A stretch of DNA of 19,306 nucleotides from Desulfotomaculum sp. (GTDB lineage Bacteria > Bacillota > Desulfotomaculia > Desulfotomaculales > Ammonificaceae): positions 1 through 19,306 of the forward strand of contig DTYU01000124.1 in the NCBI GenBank assembly GCA_012961725.1, in the 5' to 3' direction. Each line of letters begins with the position of its first letter. Positions within the stretch are counted from its first letter, which is position 1. The position numbers and the translations under genes are program-made. Below the pieces are notes generated by a model that searched no databases, was not told where the DNA came from, and saw only the letters and a list, made by a program, of their open reading frames with translations. Positions 1 to 7,521 of the stretch are shown piece by piece.

Positions 1-863
1 CCCTGCGCCGCGGCCGCCTTGATCAGCGAGTACTCCCCGCTTACGTTATAGGCGGCAACCGGCCGCTGAAACCTCTCCTTCACCCGGTAAATAACATCCA
101 AATAAGCGAGCCCGGGTTTCACCATCACGATGTCGGCGCCTTCCTCTATGTCGAGCGCCGCCTCAAGGAGGGCCTCACTGGCGTTTGCCGGATCCATCTG
201 GTAGCTCCGCCTGTCCCCGAACCGGGGTCTTGAGTCGGCCGCCTCCCGGAAGGGCCCGTAAAAGGCGGACGCGTACTTCGCGCTGTATGCCATAATGGCC
301 GTATCCTGATAGCCGGCGGCATCGAGCGCCTCACGGATCGCTTTAACCCGCCCGTCCATCATATCTGAGGGAGCAACGATATCAGCCCCGGCGCGGGCGT
401 GGGAAACGGCAGTGCGCGCCAGTATTTCCAATGACGGGTCGTTCAGTACCCGGCCGTTTTCAACCAGGCCGCAGTGGCCGTGGCTGGTATAGGCGCAAAG
501 GCACACGTCGGTGATCACCAAAAGTTCCGGGAAAGACTCCTTTACGGCGCGCACCGCCTGCTGGACAACACCCTCTTCCGCCCAGGCCCCGGAAGCGTGC
601 TCGTCCTTCTCTGCCGGCACGCCGAAAACGATAATCCCCGGTATCCCTAATTCTACTACTGTTTGCAGTTCACGCAAAAGGGTATCGACGGAAAACCGGC
701 TCACTCCCGGCATTGCTCGAACCGGAACCGCTACGCCTTTCCCCTCGGTGACAAAGACCGGGTAGATCAGGTCGCCGGTATCAAGCTCCGTCTCGCGCAC
801 CAGGCGCCGCACCCTTTCATTTATCCGCAGCCGGCGCGGCCGCGTTACAGGAAACCCCATCAT
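1..863 (-). CDS. hemB: Delta-aminolevulinic acid dehydratase (porphobilinogen synthase), 3' end cut by window edge
   Basis: Condenses two 5-aminolevulinate molecules into porphobilinogen, a cytoplasmic step of tetrapyrrole synthesis. I read 287 complete codons; the C-terminus (about 35-40 residues by family length) lies outside the window. Visible signatures are the zinc-binding cysteines C121, C123 and C131 in DVCLCAYTSHGHCG, the first Schiff-base lysine K196 in MAYSAKYASAFYG, and the second, K249, in IVMVKPG. The three cysteines place it in the zinc-dependent group. Two adjacent ATG codons are possible starts (863 or 860). The first forms an ATGA overlap with the stop of the upstream cobA-hemD gene, and GGTGAGG lies just before it, so translation is probably coupled. 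It is the last gene seen in the tetrapyrrole run. Identification is firm; only the exact start is open. Confidence 0.96.
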   Translation of the reverse strand, partial: MMGFPVTRPRRLRINERVRRLVRETELDTGDLIYPVFVTEGKGVAVPVRAMPGVSRFSVDTLLRELQTVVELGIPGIIVFGVPAEKDEHASGAWAEEGVVQQAVRAVKESFPELLVITDVCLCAYTSHGHCGLVENGRVLNDPSLEILARTAVSHARAGADIVAPSDMMDGRVKAIREALDAAGYQDTAIMAYSAKYASAFYGPFREAADSRPRFGDRRSYQMDPANASEALLEAALDIEEGADIVMVKPGLAYLDVIYRVKERFQRPVAAYNVSGEYSLIKAAAAQ

Positions 864-2386
864 CCCTCACCCTTCATCCCTTCGAAGTGCTCCACTATGG
901 CCTCTACCAGCCCGTCAATGGTGTACCGGCGCGCCTCTACGTCTACTTTGATCCCGAGTTCCTGTGCGGCGGCGCTTGTCACCGGCCCGATCGACGCCAC
1001 CATCACATCCTTAAGAAGCTCCCCGGCACCGGGTTCAAGCGCGGCGACGAAATTCTTCACCGTCGAGGAACTCGTAAAGGTGACCCCGTCCACCGCGCCC
1101 GCCCTTAGCATCTCACGCAGCACGGCCGCGTTCCGCCTCTCGGGCACCGTCCGGTAGGCCGTAACGTTGTCCACCGCAAAACCGCTCTCCGCAAGCGCCC
1201 GCGGCAGCGAATCCGGCGCGATATCGGCCCGCGGCAAAAGCACCCTCACCCCCGTCTTGGCGCGTTCCCTGAGTCCCGCGGCTATCGCATCGGCGCGGAA
1301 CTCCTCCGGCATGTAGGCCACCAAAAGCCCCCGTTCCTCAAGCGCCGACCTGGTCCCAGGACCGATCGCAGCCACGGCGGCCCGGCTGAAAGCCCTGATG
1401 TCACAACCTAACTCCCTCAATCGCCGGAAGAAGACCTTGACCCCGTTCACCGAGGTAAAGATGACCCAGTCGTACTTCTCTGCGCTCCTGATGGCGGCGT
1501 CCAACGCGCCCCAATCCTCCGGGGCTTCGATTCGGATGGTGGGAAACTCAAAAACCTCGCCGCCTAAGGCGGAAATGGCTTCCGATAGAACGCTCGCCTG
1601 CTCGCGGGACCTCGTCACCACGATGCGCCGCCCGAAGAGCGGCCCCTGCTCGAACCATGCCAGCCTCTCCCGGAGCCCGGCCACCTTCCCGACCACAACC
1701 ACCGCCGGGCTGGTCAGGCCGGCAGCCGCCACCTTCCGGCTTATATCATTCAGGCTCCCTGTTACTGTGCGCTGTTTTGCGGTCGTCCCCCACTGGATCA
1801 CCGCAGCCGGCGTCTCCCCCGGCATCCCCGCTTCTTTCAGCCGCCGGGCGATCTCGGGAAGGTTTGCCATCCCCATCAGAAAGACCAAGGTCCCGCAGCC
1901 GGCTAATCTGTTCCATTCGATTGCCGAACCCGGCTTATTCGGATCCTCGTTTCCGGTAACGATCGCCAAGCTGGAGGTGAAATCCCGGTGGGTGACCGGT
2001 ATCCCCGCATAAGCAGGCGCGGCGACCGCGGAGGTCACTCCCGGAACCACCTCAAAATCCAGCCCCGCTTCCCTGAGCGCTTCCGCCTCCTCGCCCCCCC
2101 GCCCGAAAACGAAGGGATCGCCGCCCTTAAGCCTTGCCACAACCTTTCCTGCACGCGCCCGCTCAACAAGCAAGGCGTTTATTTCCCCCTGCTGGAGTGC
2201 ATGCCGTTCGGGAGACTTTCCGGCAAAAATAAACTCTGCGTGCGGCGGAGCATAACCTAAGATGCGGGGGCTTACCAGCCGGTCGTAGACCACCACTTCG
2301 GCAGAAGCCAAACACCTCATCCCTTTTACGGTAATCAGGCCCGGATCACCGGGCCCCGCCCCTATCAAGTAAACCTTCCCACTCAT
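860..2386 (-). CDS. cobA-hemD: Uroporphyrinogen-III C-methyltransferase / uroporphyrinogen-III synthase fusion (CobA-HemD)
   Basis: A 508-residue fusion of two consecutive pathway enzymes. Residues 1-245 are the SAM-dependent methyltransferase (SUMT) that converts uroporphyrinogen III to precorrin-2, with the glycine-rich VYLIGAGPGDPGLIT at 5-19, VVVYDRLV at 31-38, GGDPFVFGRGGEE at 88-100 and PGVTSAVAAPAYAGIPVTHR at 115-134. Residues about 252-505 are uroporphyrinogen-III synthase (HemD), starting at GRRIVVTRSREQA and ending in a typical TSAAAQELGIKVDVEA region. HemD closes hydroxymethylbilane into uroporphyrinogen III, so the fusion makes the substrate and methylates it. This arrangement is common in Firmicutes. 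The ATG start overlaps the hemC stop by four bases (ATGA), and the stop overlaps hemB in the same way, indicating tight translational coupling. Both halves look intact. Confidence 0.96.
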   Translation of the reverse strand: MSGKVYLIGAGPGDPGLITVKGMRCLASAEVVVYDRLVSPRILGYAPPHAEFIFAGKSPERHALQQGEINALLVERARAGKVVARLKGGDPFVFGRGGEEAEALREAGLDFEVVPGVTSAVAAPAYAGIPVTHRDFTSSLAIVTGNEDPNKPGSAIEWNRLAGCGTLVFLMGMANLPEIARRLKEAGMPGETPAAVIQWGTTAKQRTVTGSLNDISRKVAAAGLTSPAVVVVGKVAGLRERLAWFEQGPLFGRRIVVTRSREQASVLSEAISALGGEVFEFPTIRIEAPEDWGALDAAIRSAEKYDWVIFTSVNGVKVFFRRLRELGCDIRAFSRAAVAAIGPGTRSALEERGLLVAYMPEEFRADAIAAGLRERAKTGVRVLLPRADIAPDSLPRALAESGFAVDNVTAYRTVPERRNAAVLREMLRAGAVDGVTFTSSSTVKNFVAALEPGAGELLKDVMVASIGPVTSAAAQELGIKVDVEARRYTIDGLVEAIVEHFEGMKGEG

Positions 2387-3318
2387 TGCCGCAACGGTTC
2401 CCCCCGGAGCGCCCGCAAAACCTCGGCCGCCCCCATGGCGAGCAGCCTCTCGGCCAGCCGCACTCCTAATCCTTCGGCCTCGATCACCGGGCCGCTTTCC
2501 CGGCCGCGGAAAAGCCGCCGCCCTTCGAGGTCCGATACCATTCCTTCAATAGTAAGCTCGCTATCGATGACGCGTGCCAGCGCGCCTACCGGAACCTGGC
2601 ATCCTCCTTCAAGCCGCCTCATGAAGGCGCGCTCGGCCGAGACCTCGGCGCTGCTGTCGGCGTCGTCAATCCCTTCAATAATGCGGGCAACCTCCTGGTC
2701 ATCAGCCCGGATCTCCACCCCGATCGCCCCCTGACCGACAGCCGGCAGACAAAGGCTGTACGGCAGCCGCTGGGTCACGTAGCCTTCGAGCCCCAAGCGG
2801 GCCATCCCGGCCCACGCCAGCACGAGCGCATCGAAGCTGCCGCTCCTTAACTTCTCCAGGCGGGTGGTGAGATTGCCGCGAACAGGGGAGATCTGCAGGT
2901 CCGGACGGTAGTGGCGCAGTTGGGCCTCCCGCCTCAGGCTTGATGTACCCACCCTCGTCCCGGGTGGCAAGGCGTCGAGCGTCGCCCCCGAAGAAGAGAT
3001 CAGTACATCGCCGGGATATTCCCGCCTAAAAACCGCCCCGATGACGAGACCTTCCGGCAGCACCGTAGGTACGTCTTTCAAGCTGTGGACGGCCAGGTCT
3101 ATCTCCTTCTTTAAGAGAGCGGCCTCCAACTCCTTGGTAAAAAGACCTTTATCGCCGATTTTCGCCAAGGCGACATCTAAGATATGGTCGCCGGTCGTTT
3201 TCAGCTTGACGATTTCGAACCGGTACTTGGGCCACTTCCGTTTCAGCGCCTCCACTACGATACCGGTCTGCTCAAGCGCCAGCGCGCTTCCGCGCGTCCC
3301 GACCACGATACGGCGCAT
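2383..3318 (-). CDS. hemC: Porphobilinogen deaminase (hydroxymethylbilane synthase)
   Basis: Polymerises four porphobilinogen units into hydroxymethylbilane in the cytoplasm. At 311 residues it is full length for the family. Visible signatures are the N-terminal VGTRGSALALEQ, AKIGDKGLFTKELE near 52-65, HSLKDVPT with the catalytic aspartate D82, GTSSLRREAQL at 124-134, and the dipyrromethane-cofactor cysteine C240 in EGGCQVPVGA. The ATG start is preceded by an AGAGG SD about six bases upstream and lies only three bases after the hemA stop. Its own stop overlaps the cobA-hemD start. It supplies the substrate for the HemD half of the next gene. Nothing looks damaged. Confidence 0.97.
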   Translation of the reverse strand: MRRIVVGTRGSALALEQTGIVVEALKRKWPKYRFEIVKLKTTGDHILDVALAKIGDKGLFTKELEAALLKKEIDLAVHSLKDVPTVLPEGLVIGAVFRREYPGDVLISSSGATLDALPPGTRVGTSSLRREAQLRHYRPDLQISPVRGNLTTRLEKLRSGSFDALVLAWAGMARLGLEGYVTQRLPYSLCLPAVGQGAIGVEIRADDQEVARIIEGIDDADSSAEVSAERAFMRRLEGGCQVPVGALARVIDSELTIEGMVSDLEGRRLFRGRESGPVIEAEGLGVRLAERLLAMGAAEVLRALRGEPLRQ

Positions 3319-3321
3319 CTG

Positions 3322-4623
3322 TTACCTCTTTCCCTTGGCGGCCCTGGTTGGCAACTTTTCCGAAACCTCTAACTTAAAGAGTTCCTGAACTGCCTGGGCG
3401 TACACCTGTCCTTGGGAAGTCAGTGAAAGATCCTTCAAGCGGCAGACGGGCTGGTGCAACAACTGGTTCGTGATGCTGTTTGCCAGCGACGAGATCACTT
3501 TGCGCTCGTAGTCCGACAGATCACCGAGACGGTTGAATGCCCGGCGCAGCTCCTTCTGCTTTATCTCCTCGCCCAACTTCTTCAGCGCCACAATGGTCGG
3601 GACCACCGCCTGCTGGGCCCGCTTCCGGAGAAAGTCCTCCACCTCTTCTTCTATTATCTTCTTTGCCTGCTCCGCCATCCGCCGCCGCTCCGAAATATTC
3701 GCGTCCACCACATGCTGCAATGCGTCTATGTCGTAGAGCGCCACCCCGGGGAGTCCGCCCACTTCAGGCTCCACGTCGCGCGGCACGGCGATGTCTATGA
3801 TAAAGATCTTTGCGCCCCTGCGCTCCTCCATTACACGCGCCATCTCACCGGTGTGAATCACACAGTGAGAGGCGCCGGTACAGCTTATCACTATATCCGC
3901 TTCGCCTATCCAGCGGTATAGCTCGTCAAACCGGACCGCCTCTCCCCCGAAACGGGCCGCCAGTTCCTGCGCGCGCTCGAACGAGCGGTTGGACACAATG
4001 ACTCCGGCCACGCCGCTGGCCATCAGGTGCTTCACGGTGAGTTCGCTCATTTTACCGGCACCAACGATCAAAACACTCCGCCCCTCGATGCTGCCCAGGG
4101 TCTGCCGGGCCAACTCAACGGCGGCGTAACTCACTGAGACCGCGTTCTTATCGATCTCCGTCTCGGTACGCACTCTTTTCCCGACCGCCAGGGCATGCTG
4201 GAAAAGGGAATTGAAATAGCCGTTGGTCATCCCGCATTCCTTTGCTAACTGATAAGCACTCTTCACCTGCCCGAGGATCTGCGTCTCACCTACAATCATC
4301 GAGTCCAGCCCTGCCGACACCAAGAAGAGGTGGCGCACGCAGTCCCGTTCGGTATGGACATAAAGATAACGCTTTAGTTCGGAAAACTCCAGTTTTGCCC
4401 TGCGGGACAGAACCTCGATCACCGCCGTCCGCGCTATCTCCTTCGTAAGAAACATGTAAAACTCGGTTCGGTTGCAGGTGGAAAGAAGAACGACCGAATC
4501 GACCCCGGCCTTGTTCTGCAGCTCCCTTAGAACCTCCCGGGCCTGACTTTCCGAGAACGCAAACCTTTCCCGCACCTCAACCGGTGCCGTCCGGTGGTTG
4601 AGGCCGATAACGATTGAGAACAC
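3322..4623 (-). CDS. hemA: Glutamyl-tRNA reductase
   Basis: Reduces glutamyl-tRNA(Glu) to glutamate-1-semialdehyde with NADPH, the first committed step of C5-pathway tetrapyrrole synthesis. It is 433 residues long. The catalytic domain shows GLNHRTAPVEVRERFAFSE at 7-25 and the nucleophile C50 in LLSTCNRTEFY. These are followed by HLFLVSAGLDSMIVGETQILGQVK, the NADPH-binding SVLIVGAGKMSELT, and a C-terminal helical dimerisation domain. The start is GTG at 4623, with AAGGAG about ten bases upstream, and the N-terminus matches the family exactly. It therefore lies inside the upstream siroheme gene, overlapping it by 47 nt in another frame. No hemL is seen in this window, so glutamate-1-semialdehyde aminotransferase is probably encoded elsewhere. 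Confidence 0.97.
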   Translation of the reverse strand: MFSIVIGLNHRTAPVEVRERFAFSESQAREVLRELQNKAGVDSVVLLSTCNRTEFYMFLTKEIARTAVIEVLSRRAKLEFSELKRYLYVHTERDCVRHLFLVSAGLDSMIVGETQILGQVKSAYQLAKECGMTNGYFNSLFQHALAVGKRVRTETEIDKNAVSVSYAAVELARQTLGSIEGRSVLIVGAGKMSELTVKHLMASGVAGVIVSNRSFERAQELAARFGGEAVRFDELYRWIGEADIVISCTGASHCVIHTGEMARVMEERRGAKIFIIDIAVPRDVEPEVGGLPGVALYDIDALQHVVDANISERRRMAEQAKKIIEEEVEDFLRKRAQQAVVPTIVALKKLGEEIKQKELRRAFNRLGDLSDYERKVISSLANSITNQLLHQPVCRLKDLSLTSQGQVYAQAVQELFKLEVSEKLPTRAAKGKR

Positions 4624-5245
4624 CCTCTACCAACTCCTTAGCCCTGTCGATCTCGTTTTTTTCTAAGCAAGCCAGAACTTCCGGGCTGACCATCTCTTCG
4701 AGCAGCTTCTCCTTCATGCCGGGGTGCCGGGTGATGACCTCCTCGCGCACCGTGCCCAGGTAGTCCAAAAACTCGCCGAACGCCGGCGGGAAAAGCTCTT
4801 CCAACCTTTCTCTCAGCCTTCGCGCTAAGAGCGGGCTTTTCCCTCCCGTGGACACTGCGACCGTCAACTCTCCCCGCCGCAGGACCGACGGAACGTAAAA
4901 ACTGCAGAACTCCGGTTTGTCGACCACGTTGAGCAGAATCCCTCGTTTGGTGCACTCCTGCGCCACGCAGGCATTTAACTCTCTTTCGTCGGTGGCGCCC
5001 ACCACCAAAAAGGCGCCCGCGGTATCACCTTCCTGAAAGCCGCGCTTGACCCACTCGATCTCTCCGGCTGCAGCCCGGGCGGCAAGCTCTTCCGCGGCCT
5101 TGGGGCTGACCACCCGCACGCGGGCACCGCACTCCAACAGCATTTGAACCTTGCGCGCGGCGACCTTGCCGCCCCCAACGACCAAACACTGCCGGTCTTT
5201 CAGCTTAATGAAAGCCGGATAGAGCAACGCTTTATCGCCAGGCAA
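4577..5245 (-). CDS. Precorrin-2 dehydrogenase / sirohydrochlorin ferrochelatase-like (CysG N-terminal / Met8 family)
   Basis: Oxidises precorrin-2 to sirohydrochlorin with NAD+; some family members also insert iron to give siroheme. It is 222 residues. An N-terminal Rossmann fold is seen as CLVVGGGKVAARKVQMLLECGARVRVVSP-type sequence starting at residue 20. The key aspartate is D109 in LLNVVDKPEFCSFYVPS, followed by RRGELTVAVSTGGKSPLLARRLRE, the family's typical dimerisation segment. The start is a TTG at 5245: the frame is closed by TAA two codons upstream and an AGAGGG SD sits about eight bases before it. Its 3' end overlaps hemA by 47 nt. The methyltransferase half found in E. coli CysG is instead in the cobA-hemD fusion downstream. 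Equivalent symbols in use are sirC or ylnF; I leave the symbol open because chelatase activity cannot be read from sequence. Confidence 0.9.
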   Translation of the reverse strand: MPGDKALLYPAFIKLKDRQCLVVGGGKVAARKVQMLLECGARVRVVSPKAAEELAARAAAGEIEWVKRGFQEGDTAGAFLVVGATDERELNACVAQECTKRGILLNVVDKPEFCSFYVPSVLRRGELTVAVSTGGKSPLLARRLRERLEELFPPAFGEFLDYLGTVREEVITRHPGMKEKLLEEMVSPEVLACLEKNEIDRAKELVEGVLNRYRPQPPDGTG

Positions 5246-5300
5246 CTCTTAATCCCTCTGTCCATCTTATCGTTAACGGGAGGCAAGACCTGAAACCGGT

Positions 5301-6269
5301 TCAAAACCGCCGCTCAACAACAAACTCGGCGATTGCGTCTAATTTCTGCCTGCTCGGGATGTCCGGCAGCGCCCGGAGCGCCCTTTGCGCCTTCGTCACA
5401 AACCGGCGCGCCACGCCCAGGCTGTATGAAACTCCGCCCTCTTCTTCAACTATCCTGATCGCTTCACTGATATCCGATTCGCCCTTCTCACGGGCGCAAA
5501 GAATCTCCTTCAAACGGTCATGGCCCTTCCCGTTCCGGCGCAAAACATAGATTACCGGGAGCGTGGCAATCCCCTCCCGGATGTCCCCGCCGGTAGCCTT
5601 TCCCAATACACGCTCGTCCGCGATCAAATCTAAGACGTCGTCCACCACCTGAAAGGCCATCCCGACTGCCAGGCCGTATTGCCCCAGCGCCTTGCTCACA
5701 ATCCGCGGGGCGCCGCAGACCAACGCACCGAGTTCGGAGGCCGCAGCGATCAAAACGGCGGTCTTGCTGCGGATGCGGCCCAAATAGCCGCGCAGGCTCT
5801 GATGAGGGTTGAAGGACGCCTTGGCCTGGGCAAACTCGCCCGTGCATACCTCCATACAGGTCGCCGCGATCCTCTTGCTGACCACCGGCTCGGCATAGCC
5901 GGCGATGATCTCAATCGCCCGTGCGAAAAGCATATCCCCTGTCCATATCGCCACCCTGTTGCCCCACACCGCCTGTACTGTGGGCCGGCCGCGCCGGATC
6001 AGCCCACCGTCAACCAGATCATCGTGAACCAAGGTAGCCATGTGGATGAGCTCTACGGCAACCGCCAGCGGCGCCACTTTCTGTAGGTCATAACGGCCGA
6101 AACGGGCGCTAAAAACAGCAAAAGCCGGGCGCAGGCGTTTCCCTCCGGCGGCAAACAAATGATCGGCGGCGTCACCGAGAGTTGTATGGGAGTCGGTTAC
6201 GACACCCCTTAACTGCGCTTCAATATAAGACAAATCATCCTTGATCTCACTAAAAAAATCAAGCATCAT
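5301..6269 (-). CDS. Long-chain trans-polyprenyl diphosphate synthase (heptaprenyl diphosphate synthase component II-like)
   Basis: Elongates farnesyl-type allylic diphosphates with isopentenyl diphosphate, most likely to make the menaquinone side chain. It is 322 residues. Signatures are GGKRLRP at 42-48, the first aspartate-rich motif LVHDDLVDGG (D83, D84, D87) followed by RRGRPTVQAVWGNRVAIWTGD, and the second motif FQVVDDVLDL (D210, D211, D214). Small residues before the first motif (HMATLVHDD) are usual in long-chain synthases of the HepT/IspB type. Two in-frame ATG codons (6269 and 6266) are possible starts and the SD is weak (CAGGGT). It sits 55 bp before the siroheme gene and 89 bp after the yteA-like gene. 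No HepS partner subunit is visible in the window, so chain length and need for a partner are undecided. Confidence 0.9.
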   Translation of the reverse strand: MMLDFFSEIKDDLSYIEAQLRGVVTDSHTTLGDAADHLFAAGGKRLRPAFAVFSARFGRYDLQKVAPLAVAVELIHMATLVHDDLVDGGLIRRGRPTVQAVWGNRVAIWTGDMLFARAIEIIAGYAEPVVSKRIAATCMEVCTGEFAQAKASFNPHQSLRGYLGRIRSKTAVLIAAASELGALVCGAPRIVSKALGQYGLAVGMAFQVVDDVLDLIADERVLGKATGGDIREGIATLPVIYVLRRNGKGHDRLKEILCAREKGESDISEAIRIVEEEGGVSYSLGVARRFVTKAQRALRALPDIPSRQKLDAIAEFVVERRF

Positions 6270-6358
6270 TTTTCTTGATACCCTGCTCTAAGCTTAACTC
6301 TGAAATATTCGTCTTTGTACCGCAAAATCCTCCCCCTTATGAAAAAAACATCCCGCTG

Positions 6359-6994
6359 CTAAACCCGTTCATCCGCAGGCCTCCCTTCCCCGACCCGGTC
6401 GTCCCGGTAGAAAAGTCCATCGCTCTTGTAATAAGGAATCTCGTCGACGTCCGCCACGGCGCTGCGGTCCTCCTCCTCCAGCTCCTCGGTCTCTGTGGAA
6501 AGGCCGTGCTGGGCCACATCCTGCCAAGCGTCCTCCTGATCGTAAATTATACTTTCGCCCTCGGGGCGGGTCCAGGGGGTCCGGAGAACGGTCTCCTCCA
6601 CCGGCCTGATCCGCTTCCTTTCCTCCTGCTCTTCCTGCTTCTCCTTGCACCTCAGGCACATCGTTGTGTAGGGCACCGCCTTTAGCCGTGCCAGCGGAAT
6701 GGGGCTGCCGCAAACCTCGCAGTTCCCGTAGCGCCCTGCTTCCATCTTGGCGAGAGCGTCGTTGACCGCCTTCAGCTTTAGCTCTGCATCCTCCTTCAGC
6801 GCCAGGTCTTTCGAGCGCTCGAAAAGCTCGCTGGCGACATCCGCCGGGTGGTTATCGTACAGCGACAGCTCCCCGGTCGATTCCCTGAGCGGCATCGCCA
6901 GCCCCGTTTCGTCGACGCCTTCTAGCCGCCGTCTCAGTTCCTCCCGCTCCCTCATAAGCCGCTCCTTGAAATAGGCCTGCTCGGCTTCGTCCAT
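6359..6994 (-). CDS. TraR/DksA-type C4 zinc-finger protein, YteA-like
   Basis: A 211-residue protein of the DksA/TraR family that resembles the Firmicutes YteA (sporulation-associated) group. The N-terminal half is a charged coiled coil (residues 5-85), including the signature ELSLYDNHPAD at 42-52. The zinc finger is C92 and C95 in GNCEVCGSPIPLARL and C113 and C116 in TTMCLRCKEKQ. The acidic C-terminal tail has WQDVAQHGLSTE-type sequence. DksA proteins enter the secondary channel of RNA polymerase; whether YteA-type proteins do so is not established from sequence. The ATG start has a G-rich tract (GGGGGG) nine bases upstream. It follows the DUF5665 gene by 21 bp, so the two are probably co-transcribed. 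Family assignment is strong, role uncertain. Confidence 0.88.
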   Translation of the reverse strand: MDEAEQAYFKERLMREREELRRRLEGVDETGLAMPLRESTGELSLYDNHPADVASELFERSKDLALKEDAELKLKAVNDALAKMEAGRYGNCEVCGSPIPLARLKAVPYTTMCLRCKEKQEEQEERKRIRPVEETVLRTPWTRPEGESIIYDQEDAWQDVAQHGLSTETEELEEEDRSAVADVDEIPYYKSDGLFYRDDRVGEGRPADERV

Positions 6995-7015
6995 AAAGAA
7001 CGCCCCCCACTAAGA

Positions 7016-7315
7016 TTAATACAAGTGCAGTTCAACCATACGAACCACTTCGGCAATAAACTTCCCGATTCCCGGCAGGTTCGCCGCCACCAAGTTTCGC
7101 AGGAGATAGGCAACCGCTGCCCCCAGGATGGTAAATCCGATGGCGATGCCCACGCCGCGGGCGATACCGGCGATCAGGTTGATATACATCAGCCGCCACG
7201 GATTTTCAAGCAGCCGAACGTATTCGGCCAGCCTCATCTTTTCCATCGCCACGCTGAGCCGTTCGATCTTATCAACCAGCACCCGATCCGCCGGTTTTAC
7301 CCCCTCGACCGCCAC
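7016..7315 (-). CDS. DUF5665-type small membrane protein
   Basis: About 99 residues from the preferred start. A short N-terminal amphipathic part (DKIERLSVAMEKMRLAEYV) is followed by LLENPWRLMYINLIAGIARG and a hydrophobic stretch, residues about 44-72. The pattern matches the DUF5665 family of uncharacterised Firmicutes membrane proteins; no enzymatic motif is visible. I chose the GTG at 7315 because GGGGGGAGG lies eight bases upstream. The frame stays open to another GTG at 7348 (eleven residues longer), whose AGGA is almost touching the start codon and so is less convincing. The gene heads the run into the yteA-like gene and, possibly, the tetrapyrrole genes. Function unknown. Confidence 0.82.
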   Translation of the reverse strand: MAVEGVKPADRVLVDKIERLSVAMEKMRLAEYVRLLENPWRLMYINLIAGIARGVGIAIGFTILGAAVAYLLRNLVAANLPGIGKFIAEVVRMVELHLY

Positions 7316-7354
7316 AAAAACCGCCTCCCCCCGGGCAACAGATCTCACTTCCTG

Positions 7355-7402
7355 CCTGCCGCAAGCAGGTCCGTTCCCTCGCCTGTCTGCAAAAAGGCAG
7401 AC
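7355..7402 (-). promoter_or_regulatory. Leader region with two small hairpins before the DUF5665 gene
   Basis: Two inverted repeats lie 40-87 bases upstream of the preferred DUF5665 start. One is CCTGC/GCAGG at 7355-7359 and 7365-7369 with a five-base loop. The other is GTCTGC/GCAGAC at 7385-7390 and 7397-7402 with a six-base loop that is T-rich on the coding strand. Neither matches a riboswitch or T-box that I recognise. They could be leader structures or an operator. I saw no convincing promoter between the terminator at 7462-7490 and this gene. Confidence 0.3.
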
Positions 7403-7461
7403 CGGTTGACCTTTTTTAATTTTCCCTATTCAGCCGAAATAAAAAACCTCAATATTTAGGC

Positions 7462-7490
7462 AAAAAAGAGGACAGCTATGTAAGCTGTCC
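7462..7490 (-). terminator. Rho-independent terminator of the LysM/GH18 gene
   Basis: On the minus strand a perfect eight-base stem, GGACAGCT/AGCTGTCC, with a five-base loop is followed at once by TCTTTTTT. It begins about 30 bases after the stop of the GH18 gene. It separates that gene from the DUF5665-tetrapyrrole run. Confidence 0.88.
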
Positions 7491-7521
7491 GGTGAAACAC
7501 GCGCCGGTATCTTATGGTTTA

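Noticed and set aside
860..4450. Long plus-strand frames opposite the tetrapyrrole genes
   Set aside because: They are antisense to well-identified genes, lack SD sites and encode no recognisable domains; they follow from high GC.
5246..5300. Terminator or promoter between the polyprenyl synthase and the siroheme gene
   Set aside because: Only an AACCGGTT palindrome is present, with no T-run or promoter boxes.
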